Shown in pieces: positions 1-3,747 of a stretch of 5,183 nucleotides of DNA; the first letter of the stretch is position 1; every line of letters begins with the position of its first letter. The notes below the pieces were generated by a model, which worked only from the letters and a program-made list of their open reading frames with translations, made no database searches and was not told where the DNA came from. The DNA is taken from assembly GCA_017936985.1 (NCBI GenBank), contig JAGBEM010000162.1:1-5183 (forward strand). Direction: 5' to 3'. The position numbers were made by a program, and so were the translations under genes. The stretch is from Oscillospiraceae bacterium. Lineage in GTDB: Bacteria > Bacillota_A > Clostridia > Oscillospirales > Oscillospiraceae.

Positions 1-63
1 AACGGCACCGGCGATTCTGTCCGCCACCTTATCGGGATGGGCGGGATTTACTTTTTCAAACAT
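1..63 (-). CDS. metK: S-adenosylmethionine synthetase, N-terminal fragment (runs off left edge)
   Basis: Only the first 21 codons are in the window; the frame is open to position 1. The peptide begins MFEKVNPAHPDKVADRIAGA. It aligns with the family N-terminus (SESVxEGHPDKIADQISDA in ordinary MetK), including the HPDK motif whose His and Asp help bind ATP and magnesium. MetK makes S-adenosylmethionine from methionine and ATP in the cytoplasm. The ATG lies 2 bases past the small-terminase stop, and an AAGGAAAGG ribosome site sits inside the end of that gene, so the two are co-transcribed. A metK inside a packaging operon is not the host housekeeping copy. From memory, clostridial prophages often carry one beside DNA methyltransferase genes, so supplying methyl donor for phage DNA modification is the likely role (inference). 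Whether the full gene is intact cannot be seen. Confidence 0.85.
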   Translation of the reverse strand, partial: MFEKVNPAHPDKVADRIAGAV

Positions 64-65
64 AG

Positions 66-611
66 TTAACCATTTCCTTTCCTTGCACGAAGCAATCGTT
101 CCATCACATCATCCTGGGGATTACTGCCAGCGTATTCGCCGGTGCAGTTTTCACGGACGATCTGAAAAATCTCTGACCACAGACGGTTCGCCTGGGTCAT
201 GTATGTGTTTGCGATAGCCACATAGGGTGACTGAATCGCAGCACCCGTGGTGGGGTGCTTTGCCAGAAAGCCCAACTCACTGGTAAGGGACTCGCACTGA
301 ATCCATCTGGCGCTTGCCATAGCGAAACGCTCAATCAGCTGCGGAGATACGATGGCAACGCATCCACGGTCGGATAGCCACTTCCATACATTTTCGTAAA
401 TCTCGGCAGCACAGAGTGTGGAGCCGTCTTTCTGTTTTGCGGAAAGGAACTCGGATGGCTTGGGCATAGCCTGTCCTTCCAGGTCAGCCGCGCTGTCTTT
501 GAAATCAATTACAGTCAGCGGTCTTTTGCCGGGATTACCGTCCGCAATCTTATCCGCGATAGCCTTTTTCGGTCTGCCGCCGGAGCCGGGTTTGGGTCCT
601 CTTTGGCCCAT
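66..611 (-). CDS. Phage terminase small subunit, P27 family
   Basis: This 181-aa protein has a basic, Gly/Pro/Lys-rich N-terminus followed by GNPGKRPL at residues 25-32, a hallmark of P27-type small terminases (Terminase_4). A helical body follows, with residues 69-120 carrying the YENVWKWLSDRG and LIERFAMASARW segments, and the C-terminus is short and basic. Small terminase recognises the packaging site on phage DNA and hands it to the large subunit, which cuts and pumps DNA into the prohead. The length is usual for the family and the gene appears intact. The start is fixed by a strong AAAGGAGGTG site 9 bases upstream. The HNH gene lies upstream, as in many cos-type phages of the HK97 type. 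Downstream is metK rather than an immediate large terminase, so the large subunit must lie beyond the left edge. The family call is confident; DNA specificity is unknown. Confidence 0.9.
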   Translation of the reverse strand: MGQRGPKPGSGGRPKKAIADKIADGNPGKRPLTVIDFKDSAADLEGQAMPKPSEFLSAKQKDGSTLCAAEIYENVWKWLSDRGCVAIVSPQLIERFAMASARWIQCESLTSELGFLAKHPTTGAAIQSPYVAIANTYMTQANRLWSEIFQIVRENCTGEYAGSNPQDDVMERLLRARKGNG

Positions 612-615
612 GTTT

Positions 616-696
616 TCACACCTCCTTTGTGCCGGGGTCTATTCCCCCTAAAACTTTTGCGATTTTCAACACGAAGCCCCAGGCCGCTGCCCGCAT
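616..696 (-). CDS. Possible 26-aa phage microprotein before small terminase
   Basis: A short frame encodes MRAAAWGFVLKIAKVLGGID followed by PGTKEV and stops with TGA. It is bounded upstream by an in-frame TAA directly before the start region, so the ATG at 696 is the only good start. A modest CAGGA ribosome site lies 7 bases upstream. The stop is made from the last bases of the small-terminase ribosome site (GAG GTG TGA), 4 bases before that gene's ATG. This repeats the design of the 27-aa gene ahead of HNH. The peptide has an amphipathic or hydrophobic stretch (residues 3-18) and no recognisable domain. It could be a coupling leader peptide, a real small protein, or chance within a packaging-site spacer. 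I do not recognise it with certainty. Confidence 0.4.
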   Translation of the reverse strand: MRAAAWGFVLKIAKVLGGIDPGTKEV

Positions 697-711
697 TTTT
701 TAGTCCTGGAG
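677..711 (-). other. Stem-loop possibly masking the 26-aa ORF start
   Basis: On the minus strand CTCCAGG (711-705) can pair with CCTGGGG (683-677) through 7 bp including one G-U pair, with a 21-base loop. The AGGA ribosome site and ATG of the possible 26-aa frame fall in or next to this stem-loop. It has no T-tract, so it is not an intrinsic terminator. The stem is short relative to its loop and could be chance. Confidence 0.25.
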
Positions 712-723
712 ATTTTACCACCC

Positions 724-1071
724 CTACCGGTCACCAATTTCGTGGTGGATCTTGGTATGGCAGGAACGACACAGGCTCATCAAATTCTCTCTTGCGTGAG
801 TGCCGCCCTGGGAAATGGGCTTTTTATGATGAACTTCTTCTGCAGGAACAAGCCTGCCGTTCTTCTCACACACCTCGCAGAGAGGATGCTGACTGATGTG
901 TCGGTCACGGATTCGTTTCCAGGCACGGCCGTACTTCTTGTTGATGTCCGGGGAACGCTCGTACTTGTTGTACTGCCTGCGGGCAATGGCAACATGGTCT
1001 GCACAGTACTGTCCGTCCGTAAGGTTGGGACAGCCGGGGTAAGAACATGGTCGTTTGGGTTTGGTTGGCAT
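724..1071 (-). CDS. HNH endonuclease, phage packaging-associated
   Basis: This 115-aa protein has an N-terminal zinc-binding cluster (C9, C14, C23, H26). It is followed by a basic helix and a C-terminal HNH fold: CEVC at 65-68, the HH pair at 81-82 in EVHHKKPISQGG, N96 in ENLMSL, then CRSCH at 101-105 and H109. The Cys pairs would bind a structural zinc, and the His/Asn residues form the metal-dependent nicking site. Small HNH proteins encoded beside terminase genes (HK97 gp74 is the studied case) assist terminase cleavage at the packaging site, so a role in DNA packaging is likely. A TAGGAGGTG site ends 7 bases before the ATG and fixes the start. That site also forms the end of the upstream 27-aa gene, suggesting coupled translation. 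All key residues are present. A homing nuclease is less likely given the intact position and standard neighbours. Confidence 0.9.
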   Translation of the reverse strand: MPTKPKRPCSYPGCPNLTDGQYCADHVAIARRQYNKYERSPDINKKYGRAWKRIRDRHISQHPLCEVCEKNGRLVPAEEVHHKKPISQGGTHARENLMSLCRSCHTKIHHEIGDR

Positions 1072-1075
1072 GGGT

Positions 1076-1159
1076 TCACCTCCTACGGAATAGTTCGCCC
1101 AGCTTGTACTTGATGATGTACCAAACCTGTTCTATATAGCTGACCTTGCGGTAGCCCAT
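1076..1159 (-). CDS. 27-aa phage microprotein upstream of HNH
   Basis: This short frame encodes MGYRKVSYIEQVWYIIKYKL followed by GELFRRR. It has a strong GAAAGGAG ribosome site 9 bases upstream of the ATG. Its last codons, AGG AGG TGA, are themselves the ribosome site of the HNH gene, whose ATG is 4 bases beyond the stop. Ribosomes finishing this frame would sit at the HNH start. The peptide is an amphipathic aromatic/basic helix with a cluster of three arginines at the end; it is too charged to be a clear membrane segment. I recall similar tiny frames at this place in clostridial prophages but assign no function. The good ribosome site and tight packing make a real gene likely. A pure coupling leader is the alternative. 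Confidence 0.7.
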   Translation of the reverse strand: MGYRKVSYIEQVWYIIKYKLGELFRRR

Positions 1160-1181
1160 ACACAAGCACTCCTTTCCGGGC

Positions 1182-1216
1182 ATAAGAAAAGCCCCACAGG
1201 ATTGCTCCCGTGAGGC
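1182..1216 (-). terminator. Intrinsic terminator or attenuator ahead of packaging genes
   Basis: Read on the minus strand, GCCTCACGGG (1216-1207) pairs fully with CCTGTGGGGC (1200-1191) around the 6-base loop AGCAAT. TTTTCTTAT follows at once. Two of the ten pairs are G-U on the minus-strand RNA but would be C-A mismatches on the plus-strand RNA, and only the minus side has the T-tract, so the direction is clear. It lies between the DUF1492 regulator and the 27-aa gene, with only about 30 bases to the next start. Downstream packaging genes therefore either depend on readthrough or have a promoter hidden in this short stretch. Confidence 0.8.
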
Positions 1217-1230
1217 CGTTCCATATTTTC

Positions 1231-1259
1231 TTCGCATTATAATGATAACATAAAGCGAA
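1231..1259. repeat. Imperfect inverted repeat overlapping TATAAT, operator-like
   Basis: TTCGCATTAT (1231-1240) and ATAAAGCGAA (1250-1259) are inverted copies matching at 9 of 10 positions, with a 9-base centre. The left arm contains the downstream TATAAT box, which reads as TATAAT on both strands. The position directly after the regulator gene and before the terminator suggests a binding site for a dimeric regulator, perhaps the DUF1492 protein. The symmetry is seen directly; the protein is a guess. Confidence 0.4.
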
Positions 1260-1270
1260 GGTGCATTATA
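1236..1270 (-). promoter_or_regulatory. Candidate late promoter region with two TATAAT boxes
   Basis: On the minus strand perfect TATAAT boxes occur at 1270-1265 and 1241-1236, just past the stop of the DUF1492 gene. Neither has a good TTGACA at 16-18 bases: the nearest hexamers (GAAACA for the first, TGCACC for the second) match only about half. A strong -10 with a poor -35 fits an activator-dependent promoter, which would suit late genes controlled by the neighbouring regulator. Chance TATAAT in an AT-rich gap remains possible. Confidence 0.4.
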
Positions 1271-1288
1271 GTGGCTTTTAGTGGCTTG
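1269..1288. repeat. 10-bp tandem direct repeat at regulator stop
   Basis: TAGTGGCTTT and TAGTGGCTTG lie head to tail and differ at one base. The second copy carries the end of the DUF1492 coding sequence and the first lies just beyond it, upstream of the first TATAAT on the minus strand (AAGCCACTA twice). A spacing of one helical turn places both copies on the same DNA face, as activator half-sites often are. This could be the regulator binding site or a slippage duplication. Confidence 0.35.
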
Positions 1289-1706
1289 TTTCGTGGCGGT
1301 CGAGAATTTCCTGTACCACAGTCAGTGCCTTGTCATGAAGCCGGAATATCCAACGGCGGTTGTGGTAAAGGTTCATGGTGATTTCTTCCCATGTTGCACC
1401 GCATAGATACCGCTGCTCCAACAGAATACGCAGTTCCACATCTGTGACCTGGGCAATGACATCCACGATGTCCTTTTTGGTCTGAATCAGCCTATCCATA
1501 TCCGCTGCAATTTCGTTCTGCAAATCGATGATTTTGCACACGGCATCTGCCATACGGGAAGTGCTGCGGTTGGGGTTATGGGGCATTCCCGTCATAGTGG
1601 CGGTGCAGCTGGTGGCGAGTTCATTCAGCGACTGTATCTGCTCGGATTTGCTTTTTATCCGCTGATCCAACAGATATGCTTGGTTCAGAAATTCCTTTGC
1701 TGTCAT
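1278..1706 (-). CDS. DUF1492 family phage regulator, sigma-region-4-like
   Basis: This 142-aa protein matches the DUF1492 pattern. An N-terminal helical, coiled-coil-like region (KEFLNQAYLLDQRIKSKSEQ, residues 4-23) comes first. The conserved MPHNPNRSTSRMADAV (41-56) and a second long helix (57-85) follow. A C-terminal helix-turn-helix resembling sigma-70 region 4 closes the protein: ELRILLEQRYL, then TWEEI, then RRWIFRLHDKAL (91-128). Relatives such as ArpU/RinA-type proteins act as late-gene transcription activators in Gram-positive phages; that link is by family, not shown here. Its gene sits immediately before the candidate promoter, terminator and packaging operon, which fits such a role. 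Translation starts at an AGGAGGTGG site and the ATG overlaps the preceding gene's TGA (ATGA), so the two are coupled. No catalytic residues are expected. Confidence 0.85.
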   Translation of the reverse strand: MTAKEFLNQAYLLDQRIKSKSEQIQSLNELATSCTATMTGMPHNPNRSTSRMADAVCKIIDLQNEIAADMDRLIQTKKDIVDVIAQVTDVELRILLEQRYLCGATWEEITMNLYHNRRWIFRLHDKALTVVQEILDRHETSH

Positions 1707-1933
1707 GCCGCCACCTCCTGTCGCACCATATGGCGGACACCCGTCATAAGGACTTCACCGTCAAGGTTGGTCAGCATCCCATACCAGCCGGAACGGAAAA
1801 AACGCTCCAATGATGCAACCTCATTTGCGTAATCCTTGTTATTGGGAAAACGGAAGTGCTGTTTGAGGGCTTTTTTGTAGTCTTTTACGGCCAGTTCTAC
1901 AATGGCGTTGGCTAATGCCTGATAAGGTTCCAT
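1703..1933 (-). CDS. Conserved hypothetical small phage protein (76 aa)
   Basis: I choose the ATG at 1933 because GGAGG lies 7 bases upstream; a start 13 codons earlier (1972) has no ribosome site. The protein begins MEPYQALANAIVELAVKDYK, has a basic middle, and then FFRSGWYGMLTNLDGEVLM (46-64 of the shortened form). Proteins with this N-terminal ANAIV..AVKDY helix and the E-x-FFRSGWY-x-x-LT-x-x-DGE pattern are, from memory, common in replication-to-packaging spacers of Firmicute phages, without a known function. The pattern is compact and soluble, with no signal peptide or membrane segment. Its stop overlaps the start of the DUF1492 gene, so it is probably expressed with that regulator and may act in the same switch (inference). 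Confidence 0.75.
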   Translation of the reverse strand: MEPYQALANAIVELAVKDYKKALKQHFRFPNNKDYANEVASLERFFRSGWYGMLTNLDGEVLMTGVRHMVRQEVAA

Positions 1934-1940
1934 ATTCGTA

Positions 1941-1945
1941 CCTCC
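1941..1945 (-). promoter_or_regulatory. Ribosome site deciding the start of the 76-aa gene
   Basis: GGAGG on the minus strand ends 7 bases before the ATG at 1933. It lies inside the longer possible reading frame, which argues that translation begins at 1933 rather than 1972. Confidence 0.75.
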
Positions 1946-1963
1946 GATATTTTGAGATCCTCG

Positions 1964-2001
1964 GATTGGCACGGATTTTCATAGATTGTCTCAGATTTTC
2001 A
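1964..2001. repeat. Imperfect 18-bp direct repeat across helicase stop
   Basis: Two 18-base units, 1964-1981 and 1984-2001, match at 15 positions with a period of 20 bases. On the minus strand each starts TGAAAATC and ends CAATC. The upstream copy includes the last codons and stop of the SNF2 gene. It may be a duplicated gene end or a binding site; nothing else in the gap suggests which. Confidence 0.4.
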
Positions 2002-3355
2002 AGTCCGCTTTTACGGCATCAATAAGTGCCGATTGTGTATGCTCCTTCTGGGAGAGGGCCTTCATGATGCGGTTGTCAATGGTGCCCTTTGTTACGATGT
2101 GCTGAACCACCACGGTTTTGGATGTCTGACCCTGTCGCCACAAGCGGGCTACAGTCTGCTGATACAGTTCCAAACTCCAAGTAAGACCGAACCACACAAG
2201 TGTGGACCCGCCGGATTGGAGGTTGAGTCCGTGTCCTGCCGATGCAGGGTGAATCAGCGCCACCGGGATTTCACCGTTATTCCATCTGCGGATGCTGTTG
2301 GAGTCATCCAGCCGGGAAAACGGGATGTGCAGTTTTTTCAGACGCTCGGATATGCGGGTGAGGTCATGCTTGAACCAGTAGGCCACCAGAACCGGCTTGC
2401 CGTTGGCGGCTTCGATAATGTCCTCCAAGGCATCCAACTTGCGGTCATGGATTTGGATAGCATCGCCGTTGTCATCGTAGATTGCACCGTTTGCCATCTG
2501 CGACAGCTTGCCGGAGAGGGATGCTGCGTTGGCGGCAGTAATCTCGCCGTCACCCAGGGTCAGCACCAGTTCACGCTTCAGTTCATCGTAATGCTCCCGC
2601 TCCTCATCGGAAAGCTGAACAGTGTACTCGCTGTTTACCAGTTCCGGCATCTGCAGGTGGTCGGTTGCCTTCATGGAAATGGTGATGTCGGAAATCTGCC
2701 TATAGATGGTATCCTCCGCATAAGGCAGCGGTTTGTAGGAGTAGATGATCTGCCCGTTCCGCTTGTCTGGCATGAAGTAGTCGGTGCGATATTTGGTGAT
2801 GAACCGGCCCAGGCGCTGTCCCATATCCAGGATACGGAACTCAGCCCACAGATCCATCAGACCATTGGAGGCGGGAGTGCCGGTCAGTCCTACAATGCGG
2901 CTGACTCTGGGTCTGACCTTCAGCATCGCCTTGAACCGCTTCGTGTTGTGGTTCTTGAAGGAAGACAGTTCGTCAATCACAATCATATCGAAAGTAAACG
3001 GTATACCGCTTTCTTCCACGAGCCACTGGACATTTTCTCTGTTGATGATGTAAATATCGGCGGGTCGCATCAGGGCAGCTTTGCGTTCTGTCTCAGTGCC
3101 GACAGCCACGGAGCAGATGAGGCTCTGAAGGTGATCCCACTTATCCACTTCAGCCGTCCATGTGTCCCGTGCCACACGCAGGGGTGCAATCACCAGCACC
3201 CGGTGAACCTCGAAGCTGTCAAACAGCAGGTCATTGATAGCGGTAAGGGTGATGCTTGTTTTGCCGAGACCCATGTCCAAGAACACGGTGGCAATGGGAT
3301 GGGTCTCGATATAGTCGATGGCATAGGCTTGGTAGTCATGCGGATTGTATTTCAT
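1991..3355 (-). CDS. Phage SNF2-type DEAD/DEAH-box helicase
   Basis: This is a 454-aa superfamily 2 ATPase with both RecA-like lobes. In the first lobe are HDYQAYAIDYI (6-16), Walker A DMGLGKT (27-33), motif Ia VLVIAPLR (53-60), the DEAH-box equivalent DELS (128-131) and motif III LTGTP (157-161). In the second lobe are motif V SAGHGLNLQ (372-380) and motif VI QTVARLWRQGQ (400-410) with its arginine fingers. These are SNF2-like signatures; such enzymes translocate on double-stranded DNA using ATP. I take the ATG at 3355, which has GGAGG 8 bases upstream, rather than the one at 3394, which has no ribosome site. The start overlaps the VRR-NUC gene by 20 bases, so the two are coupled and may work together on branched phage DNA (inference). 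It is compact for SNF2 but normal for the phage version, and all motifs are intact. Confidence 0.9.
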   Translation of the reverse strand: MKYNPHDYQAYAIDYIETHPIATVFLDMGLGKTSITLTAINDLLFDSFEVHRVLVIAPLRVARDTWTAEVDKWDHLQSLICSVAVGTETERKAALMRPADIYIINRENVQWLVEESGIPFTFDMIVIDELSSFKNHNTKRFKAMLKVRPRVSRIVGLTGTPASNGLMDLWAEFRILDMGQRLGRFITKYRTDYFMPDKRNGQIIYSYKPLPYAEDTIYRQISDITISMKATDHLQMPELVNSEYTVQLSDEEREHYDELKRELVLTLGDGEITAANAASLSGKLSQMANGAIYDDNGDAIQIHDRKLDALEDIIEAANGKPVLVAYWFKHDLTRISERLKKLHIPFSRLDDSNSIRRWNNGEIPVALIHPASAGHGLNLQSGGSTLVWFGLTWSLELYQQTVARLWRQGQTSKTVVVQHIVTKGTIDNRIMKALSQKEHTQSALIDAVKADLKI

Positions 3356-3617
3356 CAAGAATCCCTCCGATCTGATCCTCGCTGTCCAGGACATACACCA
3401 TGAAGCCGAGGCGGGTGAGCAATTTGTGCCTTGCGGTTTGGAGTGGGCGGGGCTTTTTGCCTGGGGCCTTCACTTCCACAAAAGCAATACAGCCTTCGGG
3501 CAACAGAACGATTCTGTCGGGGACGCCATCAAATCCTGGTGACACCCATTTCGGACAAATCCCACCGCGCTTTTTTACCATCAGGGCTAATTTTTGCTCG
3601 ATGCTTTTTTCTCTCAT
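3336..3617 (-). CDS. VRR-NUC domain nuclease
   Basis: This 93-aa single-domain protein has the PD-(D/E)XK nuclease layout. E7 lies in the first helix (REKSIEQKL), D34 in GVPDRIVLL, then E48 and K50 in FVEVKAPG, and Q60 in PRPLQ. The GVPDR and EVKAPGKKPRPLQ segments are typical of the VRR-NUC family, whose members include stand-alone phage enzymes that cut branched or Holliday-type DNA in vitro. All expected catalytic residues are present, and the length is normal for a phage VRR-NUC. A GAAAGGAAAG ribosome site precedes the ATG by about 6 bases. It is the first gene after the structured gap and its end overlaps the SNF2 start. The likely role is in phage DNA replication, recombination or resolving branches before packaging. 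Confidence 0.9.
   Translation of the reverse strand: MREKSIEQKLALMVKKRGGICPKWVSPGFDGVPDRIVLLPEGCIAFVEVKAPGKKPRPLQTARHKLLTRLGFMVYVLDSEDQIGGILDEIQSA
3364..3368 (-). promoter_or_regulatory. Ribosome site deciding the helicase start
   Basis: GGAGG on the minus strand ends 8 bases before the ATG at 3355. It lies inside the end of the VRR-NUC gene and supports the shorter 454-aa helicase over a start at 3394. Confidence 0.75.
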
Positions 3618-3637
3618 AATGCTTTCCTTTCTTGATG

Positions 3638-3740
3638 AGTGACGGTCAGTGATGGTTATTTCGTAAACTCTTCTTAGAGTGAATTTTTTGAAAATTCGCC
3701 CTAAAGGGGTTTTTAGGTAAGACCTGCACTGACCGTCACT
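3638..3740. repeat. Nested inverted-repeat element, candidate origin or structured RNA
   Basis: AGTGACGGTCAGTG (3638-3651) and its exact reverse complement (3727-3740) form a perfect 14-bp stem. Inside, three perfect hairpins follow one another. They are ACTCT/AGAGT with a 4-base loop (3667-3680), GAATTTT/AAAATTC with a 3-base loop (3681-3697) and CCTAAA/TTTAGG with a 6-base loop (3700-3717). Each outer arm holds the dyad TGACSGTCA, and a weaker third copy, TGATGGTTA, sits at 3650-3658. It fills nearly the whole gap between the primase-helicase and the nuclease. There is no T-tract beyond the outer stem, so it is not a simple terminator. Phage origins often lie beside primase genes, so a replication origin recognised by the helicase is the leading idea. 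A structured RNA or protein-binding site is the alternative. Confidence 0.6.
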
Positions 3741-3747
3741 TTTGGAT

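Noticed and set aside
515..721. 68-codon minus-strand frame overlapping the small-terminase start
   Set aside because: It overlaps the well-supported terminase N-terminus, and its composition (Arg/Pro/Lys rich) is typical of an out-of-frame reading.
742..1113. 123-codon plus-strand frame opposite the HNH gene
   Set aside because: It is a shadow of a clear HNH protein with all zinc and catalytic residues, and it shows no domain of its own.
1840..1982. 47-codon minus-strand frame starting MKIRANPRISKYRRYEYG
   Set aside because: It has no ribosome site and mostly overlaps the 76-aa gene, whose start has a good GGAGG; it is likely chance.
2033..3403. 456-codon open frame on the plus strand opposite the SNF2 helicase
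   Set aside because: It is an antisense shadow of a gene with complete helicase motifs on the minus strand; its translation has no recognisable domain and all neighbours are on the minus strand.
1991..3617. SNF2 plus nuclease considered as an anti-phage defence system
   Set aside because: No other defence components are present; the pair lies within a phage replication module between a primase-helicase and late genes, where such pairs are ordinary.
3638..3740. Cloverleaf shape considered as a tRNA
   Set aside because: Arm lengths, loop sizes and total length do not fit; there is no T-loop consensus, no 7-base anticodon loop, and the 14-bp closing stem is too long.
3638..3740. Outer stem considered as an intrinsic terminator of the primase gene
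   Set aside because: No T-tract follows either arm on the minus strand, and the arms are separated by about 75 bases.
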